Source: Pedobacter roseus
Lineage (GTDB): Bacteria; Bacteroidota; Bacteroidia; Sphingobacteriales; Sphingobacteriaceae
DNA: 64,000 nt
Direction of reading: 5' to 3'
Assembly (NCBI RefSeq): GCF_014395225.1
Contig: NZ_CP060723.1
Span: forward strand, 3,658,001 to 3,722,000
This document shows positions 49,538 to 59,615 of the stretch, in pieces. A program made the translations under genes and the position numbers. The first letter of the stretch is position 1. Every line of letters begins with the position of its first letter. Below the pieces are notes generated by a model. It made no database searches, was not told where the DNA came from, and saw only the letters and a list, made by a program, of their open reading frames with translations.

Positions 49538-50180
49538 ACCTAAACGATTATCCTTTTCCTCGTTAAATGTACTTAATCCATTAAGTTATATATAGCAGCA
49601 GGAACTTCTATATTGCTACATTTCTCATTACAGGCCTATTGCCCCAGTAAGACCCATGGCATGGCTCATTTAAAGTAACTGATACTTAAGTTGTATCGTT
49701 GAAACATAAAATTGACCAAAATTCTTCCCGCTTAATTACTTCCGAATTTAACAAGTTATACTAGTTTAATTACCCTGCCACCCCCAGCACAGGATAGAAC
49801 AGGATGGCTGAATAAAATAAAAGCGCTATCTAGTGTAAACAATTAACCAAATATATCCAGTAAAGCGTTAAAGCCTGTTTTTCATAGCAGAGGAGGCTTT
49901 CGACTTCATAAAGACCATAAATTAATAAGCCGGAAATACCATGAGCATAAAAAAAATACAAAAAATCTGCGCAAACGTTTGCATAGATCTCAACACATCA
50001 ATCTGACAATGAAAAACAATCTGTAAATCTTCCCAAATATTAAACAAATCGTCTTTAAAATGCCTTGACAACCTCAGATTCGATCCAAATTAATCCGTTA
50101 TAGATTAACGCTCATAGTGCCTTCGCTTTTAAAGGTGCTGATACAACTAACCAAATATTTCTAATCAATAATTAAAAACT
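49538..50180. other. Intergenic region of 643 bp upstream of the PUL
   Basis: It has no gene. It is AT-rich, with the CAAACGTTTG palindrome at about 49971-49982 as the only clear motif. The long untranslated leader expected of SusC transcripts may lie in its right half. Confidence 0.6.
49968..49985. promoter_or_regulatory. Putative LacI-type operator upstream of susC
   Basis: GCAAACGTTTGC (49971-49982) is a perfect 12-bp palindrome, about 200 bp before the SusC start codon. The inner CAAACGTTTG is the same as at 8100-8109 upstream of the GH95-like gene. Confidence 0.55.
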
Positions 50181-53100
50181 ATGTATTTTAATTTACAATC
50201 AAAGTCACCACATCGGCGAAGTGCAGCTGGCAGTAAAAAAATCCTCATTATGGGACTTTCAGCGCTTTCCTTACTGATGATGAGCACAACCAGTAATGCA
50301 GCCGCCAGTATCACAAATGGCAATCCATTGAGCAAAAAAGGATTCAAAAAATTTGATGATATCGTAAAAGGAAAAATTACGGACGATAAAGGAGAAACTT
50401 TAGTAGGCGTAATTGTTAAGGTAAAAAATACAACCTTGGTCACTACCACTGATGTAAATGGTGCCTTTTCCATTACCATTCCTACCGGCACTCCAAGCCC
50501 GGTTCTTGTGGTTTCTTATGTTGGTTATGCTACTCAGGAAATTCCGGTGAGTGGCCGCTCATCAATTGCCATTCAGCTTAAAAGCACCATAAATGATCTT
50601 GATGAGGTAGTTATTGTGGGTTATAATGCGATTAAAAAAAGTGATCTTACCGGAGCTGTGGTAAGCGTTGGCGCTGAAGAAATAAGGTCAAGGCCGGTAA
50701 CCAATGCATTACAGGCCATTCAAGGGAAAGCTGCCGGTGTAGATATTACCTCAAACGAACGTCCGGGTCAGCTTGGGAGCATTTTAATTCGTGGCGTAAG
50801 GTCACTAACGGCAAGTAATTCACCATTATATGTTGTTGATGGAATTCCTTTACAGGCAGGCGGCATTGATGCAATAAACCCTAATGATATTGAAACCATC
50901 GACATTTTAAAAGATGCATCAGCAACAGCCATTTATGGATCCAGAGGTGCTAATGGCGTGGTTTTGGTCACCACTAAAAAGGGAAAAATAGGTAAGGTAA
51001 CGCTCGATTATGTGGGTACGGCAACCATTGAAACCTTGCAAGACAGGGCCGATATGATGAATTCGGGCCAGTACATCGAATTTCGCCGCGATGCCTACCG
51101 CAGAACGGCTTACTTAAACTCGGTGAATGGTACCACTACCCCATCTATTTATCCATATCCCGTTATAGCCACGCAGGCAGCTGATAGAGAGATATTTAAA
51201 CAAGACCCTAATATGCTTACCAACCTGGATATGGGATGGGTTAATGGCGTTTTCGATGGTAGCTTAGTGCCAACAACCGATTGGGGAAGTTTGGTAACCA
51301 GAACCGGCGTTACCCAGGATCATGTATTAAGTGTGAGCGGTGGTACCGATAAGATTAAAGCTTATGGCTCTTTTGGTTACCTAAACCAGGAAGGAACGCA
51401 ACTGGGGCAAGATTTTGAAAGGTATAGCGGAAAACTCAGCATCGAAATAAACCCGGTTAAATGGTTTAAAATGGGCGCTAACTTAACCGCTACCTACGGT
51501 TTGCAGAATTATGGTTTCCAGGCTGCAAGTGCTTCTGGTGCAAGTAGTATCTATTTTGCAGCCCGTGGCATGTTACCTTTAGCCATTCCTTTTGATGCAA
51601 ACGGAAACAGAATTAACCTTCCGGGTGGCGATATTAATATTCAGAACCCCGTTTTAGAAGCCGATTATAACATCAATTTACGCAAAACCTTAAGAACATT
51701 GGGTTCTGTATTTGCAGAGGTTAATATTTTAAAAGGTTTAAAATACCGCGTTAATTTTGGCCCTGATTTTTCAAATTACTACAACGGAAGGTACCAGGAT
51801 GCAAAATCGGTAAACCGTGATGCAGGCGTACCCGGATCGATCAACAATTATGCCCAGCTTAATCAAAGTAATCGGTTTGCTTACACATTAGATCATTTAT
51901 TATACTACGATAAAACCATTAACAAACATAACTTTGGTGTAACGTTACTACAAAGTTCTTCTTCATTCCGCGAGGAGTCATCGTCATTAACAGGCAGTAA
52001 AATATCATTGCCAAATTCTTTATGGTATGGTTTAAATACAGCGAACATTACCGGCTTAGATGGTTTCAACACTGATTTGAGAAAATCTACACTGGTATCG
52101 TACATGGCCAGGGCTAATTACAGCTTTAACAGCAAGTATTTATTAACAGCATCAGCACGTTGGGATGGCGCTTCTCAGTTAGCTGCAGGCAATAAATGGG
52201 ATTTTTTCCCCTCAACAGCATTAGCCTGGCGATTGGAACAGGAAGATTTCATGAAGAACATCAAATGGGTGAGTCAATTGAAATTACGACTTGGTGTGGG
52301 TAGCACGGGCAACTCATCAGTTGATATAGGTAGCACATTAGGTTTATTGCAGCCATTAACGTACACCTTTGGCAGTTCGGCACAAACCGGATATGTATCA
52401 TCTGATGCCTCATTGGCCACGCCAATCCCTTTACCAAACAAATTATTGAGTTGGGAAAAAACATTACAATACAACTTAGGGCTTGATTTCGATATATTGA
52501 AAGGACGGATCAGTGGTTCCTTAGACCTTTACAAATCAAAAACAACCGACCTTATCTTACTTAAAAAGATTGCCTCTGTAAATGGGTACACCACCTCTTA
52601 TGACAATGTTGGATCGACCAAAAACAGGGGACTTGATTTAACCTTAAATACCGTTAACGTAAAAACCACTGACTTTAGCTGGGAATCTACGTTAAATTTC
52701 TCGACCAGTAAAGATGAAATCGTGAAGCTGGACAATGGAGATATGGTAAACGACCGCTTCTTTATCGGACAGCGCAACGGTGTTGCTTATGATTTTGTTA
52801 AAGAAGGTATCTGGCAAAATACACCCGAAGATTTAGCGGAAATTGCAAAATATAAAGCCAATGGCGTAATATTTAGCCCGGGCAGCATAAAAGTTAAAGA
52901 TTTAAATGGCGATTATAAAATTGATGCCAACAATGACCGTGCTGTTTTGGGCCATTACAACCCAAGCTGGACAGGCGGATTAACCAATACTTTTGGTTAT
53001 AAAAACTTCGATCTTTCTATTTTCATCATAGCACGATATAACTTCCTGATTGCAACAGGTGCCGAAGCACTTCAAGGACGCTTTGCACAAAGGGTTGTAG

Positions 53101-53405
53101 ATTATTGGACACCAACCAACCCAACCAATGATTATCCGGCACCTAACTATGCCAGTGCCAGCGGAGATCAGTATGTGAGTGCTTTAAACTATCAGGATGC
53201 TTCTTTTATTAAAATCAGGAATATATCCTTAGGTTATAATTTCTCAGCAAACCTGGCCAAAAAATTAACTTTATCAAGATTGAGGGTATATGCCCAGGCC
53301 ATAAATCCTGGTTTAATCCACTCTAACGTGAGCTGGATAGATCCGGATTTGGGTGGTTCTACATTTAACAGGGGTTTTGTATTTGGAATTAACGCCAGCT
53401 TCTAA
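50181..53405 (+). CDS. SusC/RagA TonB-linked outer membrane protein
   Basis: The protein has 1074 residues. A carboxypeptidase-regulatory-like domain (about 62-140, VKGKITDDKGETLVGVIVKV) precedes the plug domain (IRGVRSLTASNSPLYVVDGI and ETIDILKDASATAIYGSRGA) and the barrel, ending GINASF. There is no N-terminal STN domain, so it does not signal to an anti-sigma factor. The N-terminus is unusual: a long basic stretch (HRRSAAGSKK) before the signal core. It imports oligosaccharides with the SusD lid encoded 11 nt downstream. Confidence 0.95.
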   Translation: MYFNLQSKSPHRRSAAGSKKILIMGLSALSLLMMSTTSNAAASITNGNPLSKKGFKKFDDIVKGKITDDKGETLVGVIVKVKNTTLVTTTDVNGAFSITIPTGTPSPVLVVSYVGYATQEIPVSGRSSIAIQLKSTINDLDEVVIVGYNAIKKSDLTGAVVSVGAEEIRSRPVTNALQAIQGKAAGVDITSNERPGQLGSILIRGVRSLTASNSPLYVVDGIPLQAGGIDAINPNDIETIDILKDASATAIYGSRGANGVVLVTTKKGKIGKVTLDYVGTATIETLQDRADMMNSGQYIEFRRDAYRRTAYLNSVNGTTTPSIYPYPVIATQAADREIFKQDPNMLTNLDMGWVNGVFDGSLVPTTDWGSLVTRTGVTQDHVLSVSGGTDKIKAYGSFGYLNQEGTQLGQDFERYSGKLSIEINPVKWFKMGANLTATYGLQNYGFQAASASGASSIYFAARGMLPLAIPFDANGNRINLPGGDINIQNPVLEADYNINLRKTLRTLGSVFAEVNILKGLKYRVNFGPDFSNYYNGRYQDAKSVNRDAGVPGSINNYAQLNQSNRFAYTLDHLLYYDKTINKHNFGVTLLQSSSSFREESSSLTGSKISLPNSLWYGLNTANITGLDGFNTDLRKSTLVSYMARANYSFNSKYLLTASARWDGASQLAAGNKWDFFPSTALAWRLEQEDFMKNIKWVSQLKLRLGVGSTGNSSVDIGSTLGLLQPLTYTFGSSAQTGYVSSDASLATPIPLPNKLLSWEKTLQYNLGLDFDILKGRISGSLDLYKSKTTDLILLKKIASVNGYTTSYDNVGSTKNRGLDLTLNTVNVKTTDFSWESTLNFSTSKDEIVKLDNGDMVNDRFFIGQRNGVAYDFVKEGIWQNTPEDLAEIAKYKANGVIFSPGSIKVKDLNGDYKIDANNDRAVLGHYNPSWTGGLTNTFGYKNFDLSIFIIARYNFLIATGAEALQGRFAQRVVDYWTPTNPTNDYPAPNYASASGDQYVSALNYQDASFIKIRNISLGYNFSANLAKKLTLSRLRVYAQAINPGLIHSNVSWIDPDLGGSTFNRGFVFGINASF

Positions 53406-53416
53406 TCAAAAATAAC

Positions 53417-55417
53417 ATGAAAAAGATTATAAATATATTAACAGGAATTGCACTATTAAGCGGACTGATGATCCTTCCCACTTCCTGTAAAAAAAGTTTC
53501 CTGGATGAAGAAGTCATTAATTCGCATAATACTTCCGATTTTCAAACTGCATTGGGCCTTGATGGCCTGGTAATTGGCATGTACCAGAGTTTAAAGTTTC
53601 ATTTTAACTATACCTGGGCATATACCACCACCAATTACGGCGTTGATGAATTTACAGTTGGCGGCGATCGTACTGAGCAGATGTTTAACTCTTACGATGG
53701 TAATTTCAACTCGCTATCGGGAGATATTGCGGCCGTTTGGGATAACATGTACGGCAATATCAACTCGGCCAACATCGTCATTAAAAATGTGCCGGTATAC
53801 TACGATGGTGCCAACAAAAACGTCCGTTTAGGTGAAGGCTACTTTATGAGGGCTTTTGATTATTTTAAACTGGTGAAACAGTTTGGCGCTGTTCCTTTAA
53901 AATTAGAACCGTCAGAAACCATACAAGAGGAGTTTACCAGAAGTCCGACCAGCGATATTTATGCACAGATCATCAAGGATTTTACCCAGGCTTATGATTT
54001 ACTTCCTGCAGCGCCTGCAGAAACAGGCAGAATTACCAAATGGGCAGCAGCGCACTTTTTAGCCAAAGCTTATTTATTCCGTGCAAGTGAAATCAATAAT
54101 GATTGGAACAGCAGCACCAAAACTGCCGATTTACAGAATGCAGTAAAATATGCCGATCTGGTAATTAACAGCGGTACTTATACCCTTGCTACTAACTTTA
54201 GCGATCTTTGGAATTTTACCACTGTTGATGGTTCGAACGAAACCAATAAAGAGGTTATTTTAGCAGCTCAGTTTTCGAACAACATCACTACTCAGGGCCG
54301 TTACGGCAACCAGATTCACTTGTACTATCCATCTGTTTATCAAACTCTTCCCGGCATGGTGCGCGATCTTGCCGGAGGCCGTGAGTTTCAACGTTTAAGG
54401 TCAACAGATTATGCGGTGGATGTATTCGACCGTGTTAACGATTCCAGGTTCTGGAAAAGCTTTAAAACAAGATATGTATGTAACAACCCTGCAAGTGCCC
54501 CAAAATGGACTGCTGCAACAGCACCAACCCCAGTGCAGGCCGGCCAGGTTAAGTTTGTGGGTGGCGAAGAATCGGTATTGTACATTGTAAACAATGCTGG
54601 CGATACCCGGTATACAGCTGCCGATGTTAACTCAAGCAATCCCTTACCAACTGATATTGGCCGCCGTAAAGCAAATATGTTTGTTCGCTATTTTTCTGGT
54701 CAGCCGCAAAGTTACCTCAATGCCCATGGCAATTACGGTGTAAGCCAGTTTGTTGCACTCTCCAAATTTATGGATGGTTCCAGAAACCTTGTAGCTTCAC
54801 AATTCGGTCAGCGTGATGGTATTTTAGCCCGTTTAGCCGAAACTTATCTTATCGCAGCCGAAGCCTATGGAAGATTAGGGCAGTTTGCCCAAGCCATTCC
54901 TTATTTAAATAGAGTAAGAGATCGTGCGGCTTATAAAGATGGCGAAAACAGAGAATCGTATGTGGATGGAGGTATCTCTTATAAAACAAACCCGGCGACA
55001 AATGCTACCGCATTGTCTTCTTATTCGGATAAAAACACCTATTTCGAATCCAACAATATCCCTGTAGCAACTACCAACACATTAAGTTCGATGCATTTAA
55101 ACAGCGAGGCCGATATTTTTAACTCCAGCAGAGAATTCTATGATAAAATTGCAGCGGTATCTCAGGCTGATAAGTTTACAGCTTTTATTTTAAACGAAAG
55201 GTCAAGAGAACTGATGGGCGAATTAATGAGGTGGGAAGATCTTGCCCGCACCAAAACATTGGTGAGCAGAACAGCCGCATTTAATCTCGAGGCCAAACCT
55301 GTAGACAGTAAGCATTATTTACGCCCAATTCCACAAAGCTTTTTGGATGTAGTAAAAAGTGGTGGTGCGGCATTAACACCGGCCCAAAAACAGGCTTTAC
55401 AAAATCCTGGCTGGTAA
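53417..55417 (+). CDS. SusD/RagB family lipoprotein
   Basis: The protein has 666 residues; the lipobox Cys24 lies in LMILPTSCKKSF. The N-terminal SusD-like block includes MYQSLKFHFNYTWAYTTTNY, and the C-terminal RagB part contains FILNERSRELMGELMRWEDL, then ARTKTLV. TPR-like helices form the core. It is slightly longer than many SusDs. It binds glycan at the cell surface and closes over the SusC barrel. Same operon as SusC. Confidence 0.95.
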   Translation: MKKIINILTGIALLSGLMILPTSCKKSFLDEEVINSHNTSDFQTALGLDGLVIGMYQSLKFHFNYTWAYTTTNYGVDEFTVGGDRTEQMFNSYDGNFNSLSGDIAAVWDNMYGNINSANIVIKNVPVYYDGANKNVRLGEGYFMRAFDYFKLVKQFGAVPLKLEPSETIQEEFTRSPTSDIYAQIIKDFTQAYDLLPAAPAETGRITKWAAAHFLAKAYLFRASEINNDWNSSTKTADLQNAVKYADLVINSGTYTLATNFSDLWNFTTVDGSNETNKEVILAAQFSNNITTQGRYGNQIHLYYPSVYQTLPGMVRDLAGGREFQRLRSTDYAVDVFDRVNDSRFWKSFKTRYVCNNPASAPKWTAATAPTPVQAGQVKFVGGEESVLYIVNNAGDTRYTAADVNSSNPLPTDIGRRKANMFVRYFSGQPQSYLNAHGNYGVSQFVALSKFMDGSRNLVASQFGQRDGILARLAETYLIAAEAYGRLGQFAQAIPYLNRVRDRAAYKDGENRESYVDGGISYKTNPATNATALSSYSDKNTYFESNNIPVATTNTLSSMHLNSEADIFNSSREFYDKIAAVSQADKFTAFILNERSRELMGELMRWEDLARTKTLVSRTAAFNLEAKPVDSKHYLRPIPQSFLDVVKSGGAALTPAQKQALQNPGW

Positions 55418-55423
55418 ATGTAA

Positions 55424-55494
55424 TTTAACCACAGATGAAAAGGATGCACACAGATATAAAAATCCGTGTTTATCTGTATACATCTGTGGTTAAA
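55424..55494 (+). repeat. Long imperfect hairpin between SusD and the first GH gene
   Basis: TTTAACCACAGATG (55424-55437) and CATCTGTGGTTAAA (55481-55494) are perfect 14-bp arms; inner ACAGATA/TATCTGT add a second stem. It resembles a dispersed repeat of Bacteroidota and could lower read-through into the GH genes. Confidence 0.75.
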
Positions 55495-55525
55495 ACCCTT
55501 GACTTAATGACATTGGGCGGAAATT

Positions 55526-55587
55526 TTAAAGCGTATTGCATTAAGATTCCCAATCGACCCGATAGCTATCGGATTAGGAATGACGAC
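55526..55587. repeat. Right half of the GTCATTCCC repeat element
   Basis: AAAGCGTATTGCATTAAGATT followed by the palindrome CCGATAGCTATCGG (55559-55572) and GGAATGACGA. Compare the complete element ending at 10052. Confidence 0.7.
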
Positions 55588-55627
55588 TCTTTTAGCCGCT
55601 TTAATATCCACTATTCAACCTACCTAA

Positions 55628-56632
55628 ATGAAGCAATTTTTACTTTTCTATTTACTTTTAAGCTCAATCTCCGCCTTTGCACAACAAAACAGCAAACTGC
55701 AGTTAATGGAGAAGCCGCTGTTTAGGGATCCCGTTTACGATGGTGCTGCCGATCCTGTAGTGATCTGGAATAAAGGGGAGAAAAAATGGTTTATGTTTTA
55801 TACCAACCGCAGGGCCAATGTAAAAAATCTGGATGGTGTAAGCTGGGTACATGGCACCAGAATCGGGATTGCAACCTCTAAAGATGGCGTAAAATGGAAA
55901 TACCGCGATACCTGCGACATTCAATACCGCCTAACCGATTATACCCATTGGGCACCCGAAGTAATCGAAAACAGAGGCATTTACCACATGTACCTTACCT
56001 ACGTGCCAGGCGTTTTTAAAGACTGGCGTCACCCCCGTTATATTGTTCATCTCACGAGTAAAAACCTGATCAACTGGAAATTCGAATCCAAATTAAATTT
56101 GGCATCCGACAGGTGTATTGATGCCTGTGTTTTTAAGCTGCCCGACAATCAGGGCTGGCGAATGTATTACAACAATGAAATGGCGGGTAAATCTATTTAT
56201 TATGCCGATAGTAAAGATTTATACCATTGGGAAGACAGTGGCAAGAAGATTATTGGCGATAAGGGCTGTGAAGGTCCAAAAGTATTTTATTGGAAAAATA
56301 CTTATTGGATGATTGTAGACAATTGGAAAGGCCTGGGCGTGTACACTTCAAACGACCTTTTAACGTGGAAACGACAGGAGAAGAACATCCTACAGGAACC
56401 AGGAAAAGGGGTTGATGACGGCGTAATGGGCGGCCACTGCGATGTAATAGTGAACGATGACCGCGCATTTATCTATTACTTTACCCATCCAGGCAAAACA
56501 CCCGAAAATAAAGGCATTGATGATTACAGCACCCGAAGAAGTTCCATCCAAATGGCTGAACTGAAATATGAAAACGGGGAAATTACCTGCGATCGTAATA
56601 AAGATTTATACCTCAAAGAGTTAAAACATTAG
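55628..56632 (+). CDS. Exported five-bladed propeller glycosidase (GH43/GH117-like)
   Basis: The protein has 334 residues with a signal peptide (start MKQFLLFYLLLSSISAFAQQ). The first blade has YDGAADPVVIWNKGEKKWFM, with an acidic residue typical of the GH43/GH32/GH117 fold. Further motifs are TDYTHWAPEVIENRGIYHMY and EGPKVFYWKNTYWMIVDNWK, and GGHCDVIVNDDRAFIYYF near the end. The exact family and sugar cannot be fixed from sequence alone. It is the third gene of the PUL operon, with 13 nt to the GH2 gene. Confidence 0.78.
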   Translation: MKQFLLFYLLLSSISAFAQQNSKLQLMEKPLFRDPVYDGAADPVVIWNKGEKKWFMFYTNRRANVKNLDGVSWVHGTRIGIATSKDGVKWKYRDTCDIQYRLTDYTHWAPEVIENRGIYHMYLTYVPGVFKDWRHPRYIVHLTSKNLINWKFESKLNLASDRCIDACVFKLPDNQGWRMYYNNEMAGKSIYYADSKDLYHWEDSGKKIIGDKGCEGPKVFYWKNTYWMIVDNWKGLGVYTSNDLLTWKRQEKNILQEPGKGVDDGVMGGHCDVIVNDDRAFIYYFTHPGKTPENKGIDDYSTRRSSIQMAELKYENGEITCDRNKDLYLKELKH

Positions 56633-56645
56633 CAAAATAGCCCAC

Positions 56646-59600
56646 ATGAAACCAAAAATCTTAATCTCATTTCTTTTACTAATACCGTTTTTAGGATGGG
56701 CACAACATCCGGATTTGCGCAAAACCTACAATTTTAATCCGGGGTGGAAGCTCTATGTTGGCAATGTAACCCATGCCGAAGCTGTTGATTTTGATGATAA
56801 CAGCTGGAAATCAATTACGCTACCCCATGCCTGGAATGAGGACGAAGCATTTAAAAAATCGATTGACTCACTATCTACAGGCATCGTTTGGTACAGAAAA
56901 CGTTTTACCGTTCCGGATGCAAAGGATAAAAAAGTATTCCTCGAGTTTGAGGGAATAAGACAGGCCGGTGAGTTCTATTTAAACGGAAAATTTATCGGTC
57001 GCCATGAAAATGGTGTAATGGCATTCGGTTTCGATATCGGTAACCTCATCCATACCGATAAAGAAAACATCCTGGCTGTTAAAATTGATAATGCATGGAA
57101 TTATAAAGAAAAAGAAACCAACTCCGGCTACCAGTGGAACGATAAAAATTTTAACGCCAACTACGGTGGCATTTCTAAAAATGTCCGTCTGCATGTTACC
57201 GGAAAAACCTATCAAACCCTCCCACTCTATTCAATATTAAAAACAACCGGCAATTATATTTACGCCAAAGATTTTAAAATCAAAGAAAAATCGGCTGTAG
57301 TGGTATCCGAATCTCAGGTAAAAAATGAAAGCGGGCAAACAAAATCATTGGTTTATGAGGTTGAAATTAAAGATGCGGATGGGAAATCGATCAAGGTTTT
57401 TAGCGCACCTGCCCAGGTTATTAATCCGGGAGAAACACTGGTATTAACAGCAGAAGCTTTAGTCAATAACCTGAATTTTTGGAGCTGGGGATATGGATAT
57501 TTATACAGCATACACACCCGTTTAAAGGAAAACGGAACCATAATAGACGAACTAACGACCAAAACAGGTTTCAGAAAAACAGCATTTAAAAACGGGATGG
57601 CTTACTTAAACGACCGTGTTTTAATGATGAAAGGATATGCCCAGCGCAGCAGTAACGAATGGCCGGCCATTGGTTTATCGGTACCACCCTGGTTAAGCGA
57701 TTATAGCAACCGCTTAATGGTAGAAAGCAATGCCAATTTGGTACGCTGGATGCACATTACCCCCTGGAAACAGGATGTAGAATCTTGCGACCGCGTGGGG
57801 CTGATCCAGGCTATGCCCGCCGGTGATTCGGAAAAAGATGTTACCGGTACCCGCTGGGACCAGCGAAAAGCGGTAATGACGGATGCCATTATTTACAACC
57901 GCAATAATCCAAGTATTTTGTTTTACGAATGTGGAAACGAATCCATCAGCGCTGCTCATATACAAGAAATGAAAGAGATCAGAAACTTATACGATCCTTT
58001 CGGCGGAAGAGCCATCGGATCGCGTGAAATGCTGGATATTCCCGAGGCAGAATATGGCGGCGAAATGCTGTACATCAACAAAAGTGCAGGCAAGCCCTTA
58101 TGGTCAATGGAATATTCGAGAGACGAAGCACTACGTAAATATTGGGACGAATTTTCACCACCCTACCATAAAAACGGCGCCGGACCATTATATAAAGGTG
58201 CTGATGCGAGTGATTATAACCGCAACCAGGATTCGCAGGCAATTGAAGATGTCATCCGTTGGAATGAATACTACGAAGCAAGGCCAGGTACCGGAACAAG
58301 GGTGAGTTCAGGAGGTGTAAACATCATTTTTTCTGATTCGAATACCCATTACCGGGGTGAAGAAAATTACCGCAGAAGCGGCGAAGTAGATGCCATGCGC
58401 ATTCCTAAAGATGCCTTTTTTGCCCATCAGGTAATGTGGGATGGCTGGGTAGATGTTAAAAAAACGGGGCTGCATATTGTTGGGCATTGGAACTACAAAC
58501 CCGGCACCCGTAAAAATATATATGTAATTGCCACTGGCGATAAGGTAGAGTTATACCTGAACAATAAATCACTCGGGTATGGGGAAAAATCTGACGGATT
58601 TCTGTTCTCTTTTAAAAATGCAGATTTTAAACCCGGAGTATTAAAAGCCGTTTCCTATTCTACAAAAGGAACAAAACTGGCCGAAAAACAGCTGCAAACT
58701 GCTGGCGAACCGGTAAGCCTAAAACTAACGGCAATTAAAAATCCCACTGGCTTTAAGGCTGATGGCGCGGATGTGGCTCTGGTACAGGTTGAAGTAGTTG
58801 ACCGGTTAGGAAACCGCTGCCCTACCGCTTTAAATTTAATTAATTTTGAAATTGATGGCCCGGCAGAGTGGCGTGGTGGTTTGGCACAGGGACCCGATAA
58901 TTATATTTTAGCAAAAAAACTCCCGGTTGAGGGTGGCGTAAACAGGGTACTCATCAGGTCCACAACCACTGCCGGAACCATTAACCTGAAAGCTTTTTCA
59001 GATGGTTTAAAACCAGCGTCAATTGCGGTAGAAACTTTACCTGTAAAAGTACAAAATGGCCTGGCGATGCAATTACCTGCCTATGGCTTAGCCCCTAACC
59101 TGGATAAAGGGCCAACACCATCGAGCCCATCTTACGTTGACACGAGAAAATCAGTTAAAATAATAACTGCAGAGGCCGGTGCGAACCAAGATAAAGCCAA
59201 TTTAAGTTTTGACGACAATGAACTGAGCGATTGGGTAAACGATGGCAAAATTGCTTCGGCCTGGATAAAATATCACCTGGAAAAAGAAAGTACTGTTTCT
59301 GCTGTTTCCTTAAAATTAAATGGTTTCAGGACAAAAATCTACCCAATTCAAATTTTGGTTGATGGTGTAACGGTTTTTAAAGGAAATACCAAAACCAGTT
59401 TAGGTTATTTCGTTGCCGAATTTAAACCTGTAAAAGGTAAAACCGTAACCATACAGCTTTTAGGCTCAGGCACAAGCGGGCAAGAAGCAATTGGACTTGA
59501 AGTAAACGGCAAAAAACTCGATGATGGCATAGAAAGGGCAGAAACCAAATTAAAAGGTGCATTAAGTATTATAGAAGCTGAAGTTTATACTAAACCATAA
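56646..59600 (+). CDS. Exported GH2 glycosidase (beta-galactosidase-like)
   Basis: The protein has 984 residues with a signal peptide to about residue 20. The sugar-binding domain (WKSITLPHAWNEDEAFKKSI, IVWYRKRFTV) is followed by an immunoglobulin-like and the TIM-barrel domain. The acid/base Glu is near residue 432 in LFYECGNESIS, and the nucleophile is probably Glu near 489 in LWSMEYSRDEAL. C-terminal domains (DUF4982-like, plus a putative carbohydrate-binding module at about 840-984) follow. The family includes beta-galactosidases, mannosidases and glucuronidases, so the substrate remains open. Confidence 0.9.
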   Translation: MKPKILISFLLLIPFLGWAQHPDLRKTYNFNPGWKLYVGNVTHAEAVDFDDNSWKSITLPHAWNEDEAFKKSIDSLSTGIVWYRKRFTVPDAKDKKVFLEFEGIRQAGEFYLNGKFIGRHENGVMAFGFDIGNLIHTDKENILAVKIDNAWNYKEKETNSGYQWNDKNFNANYGGISKNVRLHVTGKTYQTLPLYSILKTTGNYIYAKDFKIKEKSAVVVSESQVKNESGQTKSLVYEVEIKDADGKSIKVFSAPAQVINPGETLVLTAEALVNNLNFWSWGYGYLYSIHTRLKENGTIIDELTTKTGFRKTAFKNGMAYLNDRVLMMKGYAQRSSNEWPAIGLSVPPWLSDYSNRLMVESNANLVRWMHITPWKQDVESCDRVGLIQAMPAGDSEKDVTGTRWDQRKAVMTDAIIYNRNNPSILFYECGNESISAAHIQEMKEIRNLYDPFGGRAIGSREMLDIPEAEYGGEMLYINKSAGKPLWSMEYSRDEALRKYWDEFSPPYHKNGAGPLYKGADASDYNRNQDSQAIEDVIRWNEYYEARPGTGTRVSSGGVNIIFSDSNTHYRGEENYRRSGEVDAMRIPKDAFFAHQVMWDGWVDVKKTGLHIVGHWNYKPGTRKNIYVIATGDKVELYLNNKSLGYGEKSDGFLFSFKNADFKPGVLKAVSYSTKGTKLAEKQLQTAGEPVSLKLTAIKNPTGFKADGADVALVQVEVVDRLGNRCPTALNLINFEIDGPAEWRGGLAQGPDNYILAKKLPVEGGVNRVLIRSTTTAGTINLKAFSDGLKPASIAVETLPVKVQNGLAMQLPAYGLAPNLDKGPTPSSPSYVDTRKSVKIITAEAGANQDKANLSFDDNELSDWVNDGKIASAWIKYHLEKESTVSAVSLKLNGFRTKIYPIQILVDGVTVFKGNTKTSLGYFVAEFKPVKGKTVTIQLLGSGTSGQEAIGLEVNGKKLDDGIERAETKLKGALSIIEAEVYTKP

Positions 59601-59615
59601 TCATTAAATTTAAAG

